From JAQICB01 sp046482735 (lineage in GTDB: Bacteria; Bacteroidota; Bacteroidia; Bacteroidales; UBA1715): a stretch of DNA of 64,000 nt. Position numbers and translations under genes: made by a program. The first letter of the stretch is position 1. Each line of letters opens with the position of its first letter. The DNA is taken from contig JAWOEL010000130.1 of NCBI GenBank assembly GCA_046482735.1, positions 52,249 to 116,248 of the forward strand, given 5' to 3'. The notes below the pieces were generated by a model. It searched no databases and was not told where the DNA came from. It was given only the letters and a program-made list of their open reading frames with translations. Positions 44,903-54,100 of the stretch are shown here, in pieces.

Positions 44903-46606
44903 TTAATAACCAGGGTTTTGCTTCAAATTACCACCTGTATGTAAATTAATTTGTGTTTGTGGTATTGGCATACGACCTTCTGTTGCAGGATTAAATGTAA
45001 TTGGATTTCCAACAACATCAGCAGTCATATTGGTTAATATAAATTCACCATACTTATCATCATCAAAGCTCCAGCGTATAAGATCAAAATAACGATGACC
45101 TTCACCATATAACTCCAAACGACGTTCTAAACGAATATCATCAAGAGTAATTGATGATAAGTCAACCGGAGGATGGTCTCCATCAATAGTTACATTTTCC
45201 CTATTTTTTTGGAATTGACTCCGTACAGTCTCAATATTATAATCTGAACTTTGACGAGCTCTTTCTCGAATCTTATTGACATACGTTAAAGCTTCATTAG
45301 TATAATTTCCATCCTTAAATCCTGCCTCTGCAGCTATTAAATATACTTCAGCCAAACGTATTACCGGTATGTTTTTCCCAACAGACTGACTTCTATCTAA
45401 TTTATCCCAATTAGCTGTTCCTTTTAAGTTGTAATACCCAGTACTAAAATTAGTTTTTGCAATTCGTGCCCATGATGGGTCAGAAGTTGTTGCATCACAA
45501 AACAAACTATCATTTTCAGCAATAATCATATCAAGACGTGGGTCTTTAGAATCAAATTCATCAACTAAATCCTGACGAGGCATATTAAAACCGTATCCAT
45601 ATGTATCTTCTACACTAACATTATTAGAACTAGTATAAAATAAACGTGCTGAGGTATATAATGGTTTTATACTTCCTTCTCCATTTCGCAATGTTTTAGA
45701 AGATTTCTTAAATTGTATTGAAAAAACAAATTCATCACTATATTCATTCTCTAAATTTAAAGAAAAAACTTCCTGATAGTTTTCTTCTAATTCATATACA
45801 TCATCATCAATTACCTCTTGAGCTAATAAAAAAGATTTTTCATATTCATTATCATTATTACCAAAAATATCTGCCTTATACAAATATGCTTTAGCTAACA
45901 AAGCTTTAACTGCACCGGCAGTAACTCTACCAGCATTGTCATCATCATACGATACAGGCAAATCCTCTTTAATAGCTTCCAATTCTTCAATTATAAAACT
46001 ATAAATTTCTTCCATTTGCATATCACCATCAGTATCATCATCAGATACTCTATTTCCAACATTTTCAGCTTCTAACGGAGGAAGAGGTTCTTTTATTAAT
46101 GGCACAGGTCCCCATATGCGAACCATATCGAAATAATAAAACGCACGTAAAAAACGAGCTTCACCACGCATTCGTTTATATAAATCCTCATTATCTCCGG
46201 ATACTAAATCTTTGGTTCTGAAAATCATTTCATTAGCTCGAGCGATACCAATATAACTAGACTCCCACATAGTTGATATATAGGAATTTAAAGGCGTTAC
46301 TGAATGTGTTGAAATAGGATACATATCAGATTGGTCATTAGGATAATCCGATACATTATTTCCTCCACCTTTTTCAGTATCATCAGATGCAACATCTCCA
46401 ATTGCAAACATGCCAACTTGGTACATTTTCTCCCATCCAAGAGGATCATATATAGCATTAACAGCTAGTTCGCAGTTATTAGGATTTTCGTATAATGTTG
46501 TATTACTTAAAGTTCCAATCGGATCTTTCGTAACAAAGTCTTCTGTACATGAAAATAGCACAAAACTTATTACACTTATTAATAATATTTTTCTCATAAT
46601 AATCAT
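44903..46606 (-). CDS. SusD/RagB family nutrient-binding outer-membrane lipoprotein
   Basis: SusD lid lipoprotein that captures substrate over the SusC pore. Signal peptide with lipobox VLFSC (Cys20), then TEDFVTKDPIG typical of the family N-terminus, TPR-like helices with RMRGEARFLRAFYYFDMVRIWG (quoted in part; about 143-164), and the C-terminal SusD signature DIRLERRLELYGEGHRYFDL (about 498-517) before the final YNLxGN-type end. Start could be M1 (46606) or the Met at 46597, which gives the more usual MRK start. It is 9 bases downstream of susC. The ligand cannot be inferred because no glycoside hydrolase or peptidase accompanies the operon. Confidence 0.93.
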   Translation of the reverse strand: MIIMRKILLISVISFVLFSCTEDFVTKDPIGTLSNTTLYENPNNCELAVNAIYDPLGWEKMYQVGMFAIGDVASDDTEKGGGNNVSDYPNDQSDMYPISTHSVTPLNSYISTMWESSYIGIARANEMIFRTKDLVSGDNEDLYKRMRGEARFLRAFYYFDMVRIWGPVPLIKEPLPPLEAENVGNRVSDDDTDGDMQMEEIYSFIIEELEAIKEDLPVSYDDDNAGRVTAGAVKALLAKAYLYKADIFGNNDNEYEKSFLLAQEVIDDDVYELEENYQEVFSLNLENEYSDEFVFSIQFKKSSKTLRNGEGSIKPLYTSARLFYTSSNNVSVEDTYGYGFNMPRQDLVDEFDSKDPRLDMIIAENDSLFCDATTSDPSWARIAKTNFSTGYYNLKGTANWDKLDRSQSVGKNIPVIRLAEVYLIAAEAGFKDGNYTNEALTYVNKIRERARQSSDYNIETVRSQFQKNRENVTIDGDHPPVDLSSITLDDIRLERRLELYGEGHRYFDLIRWSFDDDKYGEFILTNMTADVVGNPITFNPATEGRMPIPQTQINLHTGGNLKQNPGY

Positions 46607-46615
46607 ATTTATAAA

Positions 46616-49600
46616 TTAAAATTCTAGATTAAGCCCAAATACAATAGATTTTGCTTGAGGATACACCCCACGATCAATACCAAATTCAGGACCTTCCCAA
46701 TTAGTTTCAACATTTGTACCAATTTCTGGATCGAAACCTGAATAATCTGTAAAAGTAATTGGGTTTTGAATCACTGTATATACACGTAATTTTTGAAGTT
46801 TCAATTTTTTACTTAATTTTTCTGGTACAGTATAACCAATTGTTAAGTTTTTTAATCGTAAATATGATCCATCTTCAATAAATCCATCATGTGGATAATT
46901 TTTATCACGGAACCATTCGTTATCTGCAGGCATATCAGAACCTGTATTCTCTGGACTCCACACATCATATATACGAGTTGACATATTTGAAACACCATAT
47001 CCACCATCCAAATAATATTTTGTCATGTTGTATATATCATTTCCTTGTACACCTTGGAAAAACACTCCTAGATCAAATCCAGCATAACTTGCATTTGCAG
47101 AAAAGCCGTAAGTAAATTTTGGATGCGGATTTCCTATTATAGTTTGATCATCACCAGTAATTTGTCCATCACCGCTTATATCCACTAATTTATAATCTCC
47201 GGGGGTTGCATCAGGTTGTACGCCATCATTAACCTCTTCCCAATTCTGATAAATTCCATCTGTTTTATATCCATAAAAAGATGCTATTGGATATCCTTCT
47301 GTTGTTCTCGAAACAAACACCTCATTTCGATCGAACTTACCACCAAGCAAATCAGATCCAGGCAAATAAGTCACTTCATTTTCAATTTGAGTAAAGTTTA
47401 GACTTACATTATAGTCTAAAACATGATTCATGCTCTCAGATTTAAACTTATTCATGTATGATAAAGATACTTCATATCCCTTATTTGAAACTTCTGCGGT
47501 ATTAACCATTGGATTATTATCACTACCATCAATACCAACGACATCGGGTACCGATATAGCAATAAGATTATCAACATTATTTTTAATAAAATAATCAAAG
47601 TTAAAAATAAGCATGTTTTGCCATAAACTAATATCAGTACCAATGTTAAAACTAGTTGCTTCTTCCCAATGCAAATCAGGATTACCAGCACTTTGCGGAA
47701 CAATACCACTCACCTTATTTTTTCCAAAACTATAACTGGATGCTGAACCGATTCCCATTGATGAAGCATATAAATAATTACCTATATTTTCATTTCCAAC
47801 TTTTCCCCATCCTCCACGGATTTTAAACATATATACATTATCATGTAACCATTCATTTCCATAGAAAAATGATTCTTTATTCACAGCCCACGCAAGACCT
47901 ACAGCGGGAAATAATCCTACTTTATTATTGTCACCAAACCGTGATGAGGCATCTCTACGTAATGTAAAATTAGTGAGGTACTTATCTCCATATCCATATT
48001 CTACTCTACCAATATATGAAACCATTGCATGTTCACTTGGAGCTTCATAATTACGTATATCTACTTCTCCATCTCCACTACCTGCTATCATATATTGTAA
48101 AAATTCATCTTCACCAATAAACTCATTTTGGGTAAATCTGTCTGTTTCTTGTTTTTCAGATAAAGCCTCATGACCAGCCATAGCTCTAAAACTATGTTTA
48201 ATCTGAGAAGAATCTTCATCAGCATATATTTTTTTGGTATACGTAAGAGTATTAGTTACTCCCCAATTATCACCAAATTGATTTATTTTTTCCATATAAG
48301 ATTCCTCTTGGGCTTGAGTTCCCAATATAGCATATTCTTTTATAAAAAAGTGATCTTTATTTTCCCATTTACCAAAGTTGAATTGTGTTTTAAAATCTAA
48401 ACCATCAATTATGGAATAATTTACCCACGCATCAGCCCCAATTCCATACCCATCACGAGTTAAATTGGGTGTGTTAGCATTATTAGCCTCAATAACACCT
48501 ACAGGATGATAATATGAATTAAAATATGGTGTAGCCCAACTACCGTCTTCATTGTACACAGGTATAGTTGGGTCAGCAAGTAATGCAGTACCAAGTGCTG
48601 ATTGTTCTAAGGTTCCTTCGTAAATTGAATTACGTTTAGAAATATTAAAACCCGCAGTACTTCCAAAAGATAGTTTATCTGAAAATTGATGCATTAATTT
48701 ATACCCAAAGTCATATCTGTCATAATCAGTTCCTTTCACAATACCCTCCTGATTTGTATATCCAACTGAAGTACTCCATGAACCTGAAGTACTTCCGCCA
48801 TCAACTCGCAATTTGTATTTTTCTATAACAGCATCACGAAAAACTTCATCTTGCCAGTTAGTATTAGCTACCTCATAATCTTCTGGTACTTCTAAATCAT
48901 GAACTTCTATAAACTCTTCTCCTGAAAGTACATCAATTCGTTTCCACGTAGACTGAACTCCCTTGTATCCATCAAATGACACCGTAGCAAAAGCTTCTTT
49001 TGCTGCTTCATTACCACCTTTTGTTGTAATTAACACAACACCGTTTGCACCTCTAGATCCATAAATAGCAGTAGAAGACGCATCTTTTAATATTGAAATA
49101 TCTTCTATATTTGTTGGGTCTCCACTATATTCATAGCCTTGAGCAACACCATCTACTACATACAATGGGCGTGCATCACCTGTTGTTCCGCGTCCTCGTA
49201 TTACTATATCCATACCTCCACCCGGACTTCCGGAATTTGAACGAACCTGTACACCTGCCGCTTTTCCTGATAAAGCTTGATCTACAGACAAAACTGGTCT
49301 TTCAGTAACATCTTCTCCTCTAAGTTGAGTTATAGCCCCTGTTATATCTTCAGAACGTGCTGAGGCTAAACCAATTTTCACAACAGCTTCTGTTTGAATA
49401 GCTGAAGTCTGCATCGAAACGTTAAAGTTTGTCTGATTTCCAACTGTTACTGTTTTCTTTTTGTAACCAAGAAATGTAAATTCTAATACTGATTCTTCTC
49501 CGGCAACAGTAAGAGTAAAATTACCATCTACGTCAGTATATGTTCCGTTAGACGTTCCTTGCTCAACTACATCTGCATATGCAATTGGCTTTTCGGTATC

Positions 49601-49711
49601 TGCATCCGTTACTTGTCCGGATACTTCTATTTGAGCACTTGCATACTCAAACGACAAAAACGCCAGTGCAAATAACATCAAGCGTTTACATTGATTGTAG
49701 AGTTGTTTCAT
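46616..49711 (-). CDS. SusC/RagA family TonB-linked outer-membrane protein
   Basis: TonB-dependent transporter of 1031 residues. Signal peptide to about residue 26 (ASAQ), a carboxypeptidase-regulatory-like beta domain (about 28-108, VSGQVTDADTEKPIAYADV), then the plug with VDQALSGKAAGVQV, VIRGRGTTG and the SusC hallmark ILKDASSTAIYGSRGANGV (about 208-226). The rest is a 22-strand beta barrel ending in aromatic SIVFGLNLEF. Partner susD follows after 9 bases. Unlike many SusC genes, it has no adjacent sigma/anti-sigma pair or hybrid sensor. A promoter with a 22-base spacer is visible 87 bases upstream. Confidence 0.95.
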   Translation of the reverse strand: MKQLYNQCKRLMLFALAFLSFEYASAQIEVSGQVTDADTEKPIAYADVVEQGTSNGTYTDVDGNFTLTVAGEESVLEFTFLGYKKKTVTVGNQTNFNVSMQTSAIQTEAVVKIGLASARSEDITGAITQLRGEDVTERPVLSVDQALSGKAAGVQVRSNSGSPGGGMDIVIRGRGTTGDARPLYVVDGVAQGYEYSGDPTNIEDISILKDASSTAIYGSRGANGVVLITTKGGNEAAKEAFATVSFDGYKGVQSTWKRIDVLSGEEFIEVHDLEVPEDYEVANTNWQDEVFRDAVIEKYKLRVDGGSTSGSWSTSVGYTNQEGIVKGTDYDRYDFGYKLMHQFSDKLSFGSTAGFNISKRNSIYEGTLEQSALGTALLADPTIPVYNEDGSWATPYFNSYYHPVGVIEANNANTPNLTRDGYGIGADAWVNYSIIDGLDFKTQFNFGKWENKDHFFIKEYAILGTQAQEESYMEKINQFGDNWGVTNTLTYTKKIYADEDSSQIKHSFRAMAGHEALSEKQETDRFTQNEFIGEDEFLQYMIAGSGDGEVDIRNYEAPSEHAMVSYIGRVEYGYGDKYLTNFTLRRDASSRFGDNNKVGLFPAVGLAWAVNKESFFYGNEWLHDNVYMFKIRGGWGKVGNENIGNYLYASSMGIGSASSYSFGKNKVSGIVPQSAGNPDLHWEEATSFNIGTDISLWQNMLIFNFDYFIKNNVDNLIAISVPDVVGIDGSDNNPMVNTAEVSNKGYEVSLSYMNKFKSESMNHVLDYNVSLNFTQIENEVTYLPGSDLLGGKFDRNEVFVSRTTEGYPIASFYGYKTDGIYQNWEEVNDGVQPDATPGDYKLVDISGDGQITGDDQTIIGNPHPKFTYGFSANASYAGFDLGVFFQGVQGNDIYNMTKYYLDGGYGVSNMSTRIYDVWSPENTGSDMPADNEWFRDKNYPHDGFIEDGSYLRLKNLTIGYTVPEKLSKKLKLQKLRVYTVIQNPITFTDYSGFDPEIGTNVETNWEGPEFGIDRGVYPQAKSIVFGLNLEF

Positions 49712-49797
49712 GAATTATTCATTTTTAAGAATTAATAATAATTTAAATTTTCAATAACTTGTCACTTTCTTAAAAGTAATTTTTTTAGGACTATTTA

Positions 49798-49830
49798 CAA
49801 AAATAGAATTTTTTTTTTACATCATAACAA
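49798..49830 (-). promoter_or_regulatory. Promoter for the Sus operon
   Basis: On the minus strand TTG (49828-49830), a 22-base spacer and TATTTTTG (49798-49805), a perfect TAnnTTTG. The leader to the susC ATG is about 80 bases, long enough for leader regulation. Confidence 0.5.
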
Positions 49831-49933
49831 TTTTGTGCTTTTTTTCTAAAAAAATATTTTTTTTTAATTTCTATACATATTGTTTCCTTTGTTTAACGTA
49901 TTTTACTGCTGTTAATAATTTTTATGTTCCGGG

Positions 49934-49941
49934 TAGATTTG
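49934..49941 (+). promoter_or_regulatory. Possible -7 promoter element for mnmA
   Basis: TAGATTTG matches TAnnTTTG 90 bases before the mnmA ATG. No -33 box at the right distance, so tentative. Confidence 0.3.
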
Positions 49942-50031
49942 TGTTTTTTGATGCGTTATTTAGAAAATAATTTATTACGCGTTTCAAACAATTAATTTAC
50001 ATCAAATTATTATTATTACTGTGATAGATTT

Positions 50032-51105
50032 ATGACACATGTACGCAAAACTGTTTTAATTGCTATGAGTGGCGGAATTGACAGCTCAGTTGCCGCTCTT
50101 TTATTACAAAAAGATGGCTATTCTGTTGAAGGACTTTTTATTTCTTTTTTCAATTCATCATGGGTCGATCCGCTTGTTATAGAACAACAACAAAGGGCTA
50201 TGAAACATGTAGAATCTCTGTGTTCTTATTTGCATATACCTTTTCATCATATTGATGTTTCACGGGCTTTTTATGATATTGTTATTTCATATTTTGTTTC
50301 TGAATACGCTTCGGGGAAAACGCCATTCCCTTGTGCAATATGTAATCCACAACTAAAGTGGAAAACACTCTGTGAAATGGCCGAAAATTTAAATATTTCT
50401 CACATTGCTACGGGGCATTATAATGGTATAGAAACCAAAAATAATGTCCAATATATTACGCAAGGGGTAGACTCTCTCAAAGACCAATCATTTTTTCTTT
50501 GGGGCTTACCTCAATCTATTTTAGTCAAAACAATTTTTCCTCTTGCTCACTATACAAAAAAAGAAGTATACAAGATTGCTCAACAATGTAATATTACAAG
50601 TGCTGATACAAAAGAAAGTACTGGCATATGTTTTCTGCCGGACAAAAATTACAGACCATTTATAGTAAATGAACTTTCAAAAAGAAATACTACTATTCCC
50701 AATGGAAAATTTATTGATATTCATGGTGCTTTTTTAGGACATAATGATGGGTATATACATTATACAGTTGGACAACGAAAACATTTGGGTGTTAACTTCA
50801 ATAAAAGAATGTTTGTCCATGCACTAAATAGTACTAAAAATACGGTAACTCTTTCTGATTACTCTTCGTTATATAAAAAAGAATTTTATGTGCACAACTT
50901 CTATTTTCACACTTCACAAGACATACATAAAAAATTAATTGTAAAAATCAGATATAGAGAGCAGGCTCATGAATGCACAATTGAAAAGATAGATACGAAA
51001 AAAATCCGTATTATTTTAGCTAAACCACTCAACTCTATAGCTCCGGGGCAAACGGCTGTTTTTTATGATAACAGACGTGTAGTTGGCGGTGGATTTATTG
51101 TGTAA
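50032..51105 (+). CDS. mnmA: tRNA-specific 2-thiouridylase MnmA
   Basis: Thiolates U34 of tRNA-Lys, -Glu and -Gln. PP-loop ATP-binding motif SGGIDSS (13-19). The two catalytic Cys are at 101 (PFPCAICNP) and 200 (STGICFLPD), the second with the conserved YRPF after it. Then GQRKHLGV and the C-terminal beta domain with the PGQxAVFYD-type end (APGQTAVFYDNRRVVGGG). Length (357) is normal. It has its own upstream region and lies 81 bases before dnaE. Confidence 0.94.
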   Translation: MTHVRKTVLIAMSGGIDSSVAALLLQKDGYSVEGLFISFFNSSWVDPLVIEQQQRAMKHVESLCSYLHIPFHHIDVSRAFYDIVISYFVSEYASGKTPFPCAICNPQLKWKTLCEMAENLNISHIATGHYNGIETKNNVQYITQGVDSLKDQSFFLWGLPQSILVKTIFPLAHYTKKEVYKIAQQCNITSADTKESTGICFLPDKNYRPFIVNELSKRNTTIPNGKFIDIHGAFLGHNDGYIHYTVGQRKHLGVNFNKRMFVHALNSTKNTVTLSDYSSLYKKEFYVHNFYFHTSQDIHKKLIVKIRYREQAHECTIEKIDTKKIRIILAKPLNSIAPGQTAVFYDNRRVVGGGFIV

Positions 51106-51186
51106 TATTATTTTTCCATAGTTATTAACACAGTATTTTTTTCTGCTTCTTTTTTTGTAATTTTATATTTCAATTTCTAAACTAAA

Positions 51187-54100
51187 ATGGATACTATGTT
51201 TTTAATTTTTGATACAGAAACTACGGGTTTGCCAAAAAATTACAATGCCCCTCATTCTGATTTAGATAACTGGCCCCGCATGGTTCAGCTTGCATGGCAA
51301 ATACATGATGAAACCGGAAAGTTTATATGTGCTAAAAACTACATAGTAAAACCTGATAATTATGAAATTCCTTTTCAATCTACACAAACTCACGGTATAA
51401 CAACAGAAAAAGCACGTGAAAAAGGCTTCGAACTATCCATAGTACTAGACGAATTCGCAAAAGACTTACACAAGGTAAGCCATGTTGTTGCTCATAATTT
51501 TTCATTTGATTTAGCCATTGTGAGTGCAGAACACATTAGAACTAATACTGAAAACATCTTAAAAGATAAAATTGCAATAGATACAAAAGATGAAAGTACT
51601 GACTTTTGTCAACTACCTGGCGGTTTTAAAGGGAAATATAAATGGCCAAAGCTCAACGAACTTCATGAAATACTATTTCATGAAGATTTTGATGAAGCAC
51701 ACAATGCAAGTGCAGATGTTAATGCTACTGCAAGATGTTTTTTAGAACTTTTACGACGTGATATAATTTCTCATTCCACTCTTCAAGTTGATACGTCTTT
51801 TATTACAACATTCCAAACAGCAAATCCTACTCCGTTCGAAAAAGCTGCTATTGTTATAGAATCGAATATTGATACAGAAGATATTACACATGATTCTGAA
51901 ATTACCGACACAATTCCTCAAGAACAAACAGAGGCTCAAACGATAGACTCTAAAGAATTTGTGCACCTACACGTGCACACACAATATTCCATTCTTGATG
52001 GAGCTGCTGCTATAAGCGATATTGTATCTAAAGCTGTTAACTCGAAAATGCCGGCTATTTCTATCACAGACCATGGTTCAATGTTTGGGGTCAAAGAATT
52101 TCATCAAGAATGTGTAAAAAAAGGAATAAAACCAATATTGGGATGCGAAACTTATATTGTTGATGATTTAGCAGTCGAAAAAGATAAAAGTAATTATCAC
52201 CTTATATTATTGGCCAAGAATTATACAGGATATAAAAATTTACTGCGTCTGATTTCTGAAGCACACCTAAATGGGATGTACTACAAACCAAGAATTGACA
52301 AAAAATTACTGGAAACATATAAAGAAGGCCTTATTGTGCTTTCTGCCTGCTTGGGAGGTGAGGTTGCAAGAAAAATGGTACAAGAAGGTGTAGGGGAAGC
52401 AGAAAAAGCTATAGAATGGTATCGCTCTGTTTTTCAGGATGATTTTTATCTTGAATTAATGAGGCATCCAACAGATGACCCACATTTGAAACAAGATGTA
52501 TACGAAAAGCAAAAGTTTGTTAATAAGGAATTATTTAAAATTGGCACAAAACATTCTATACCATTAGTTGCAACAAATGATGTCCATTTTACTCATGAAA
52601 AAGATGCCGATGCTCATGATTTATTAATTTGCCTCAACACAGGTGCCGATTTTCATGACCAAAAACGAGTTCGGTATACACGACAAGAGTGGTTCAAAAC
52701 TACTGATGAAATGTATGAGCTTTGGTCTGATGCACCTGAAGTATTAGCGGAAACAGTTAATATAAGTAATAAGATTGAAGAGTTTGAGTTAGATTCAAGT
52801 CCTATTATGCCCGAATATCCTATTCCGGAATCATTTGGTACTATTGAAGAATACACTAAAAACTTAACCGAGGAAGCACTTAGAAATGAATTTGAAAGAT
52901 TTGACAGTTTAGGTGGTTTCCATTCTGTTGTTCGAATTAAATTTGAGGCAGACTATCTTGAACATCTCACACTTAAAGGTGCAAAAATCCGATATGGCGA
53001 AGAAATTCCCGAGTCACATGTAGAGTTACTAAACTTCGAATTGGACACAATTAAAACAATGGGGTTCCCCGGATACTTTCTTATTGTTCAGGATTTTATA
53101 AACGAAGCACGAAACATGAACGTGCTTGTAGGACCGGGGCGTGGTTCTGCTGCTGGTTCTGCTGTGTCGTACTGCTTAGGAATTACTAATATTGATCCGA
53201 TAAAATACAATCTTCTTTTTGAACGTTTTTTAAATCCGGATAGAATATCAATGCCTGATATTGATATTGATTTTGATGATGATGGCAGACAAAAAATTCT
53301 TGATTGGGTAACTGAAAAATACGGGTACGATAAAGTTGCTCACATTTGCACATTTGGAACAATGGCTGCTAAAAGTGCTCTGAAAGATGTTGCTCGTGTT
53401 CTGAAACTTCCTATTAGCGAAGCAAACAGAATAACAAAAGAATTTCCAGATAATGGGAAACTCAATAAATCGTTTACTTATATAATAGAAGCAGAAAAAG
53501 AATTAGGTAGTCTTGATAAAGTTATTGCTCAAATTCAGGATGAAAAAAAAGCAGCGATTAAAAAAGATGAGGGCAAAATGGTAACGCAAGCTGATGTTCG
53601 ACTATATCTAATTGAAGAAATTAAAAAAGCTCGTGCAGAAAATAACCAAACTGAAATAGAAACAATAAAAAATGCCTGCATACTCGAAGGATCTGTTCGG
53701 CAATACGGAGTACATGCCTGTGGTATTCTAATCGGGAAAAACCCACTTCATGAGCATTTACCTCTCATGCCTACAAAAGGGGAACATATTATGAACACGC
53801 AATATGATGGGCGGTTTGTAGAAGATATTGGCCTACTCAAAATGGACTTTTTGGGCTTGCGCACACTCTCTATAATAAAAGAAGCTCTCATTAATATTGA
53901 ACGATCAGTCGGGGAAAAAATAGATATTGAAAAAATAGATTTTACTAATCAAAAAACATTTGAACTATTTGGAAAAGGTGATACCACCGCTATTTTTCAG
54001 TTTGAATCTCCGGGTATGAAAAAACATTTACGGAGTTTGAAACCAAATCGATTTGAAGATTTAGTTGCCATGAATGCCTTATACCGACCGGGGCCGATGG

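Larger units (their letters stand above)
49712..50031. other. Divergent intergenic region susC / mnmA
   Basis: 320 very AT-rich bases with poly-T and poly-A tracts. Apart from the two promoter candidates listed separately I see no ORF, RNA or repeat. Confidence 0.5.
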
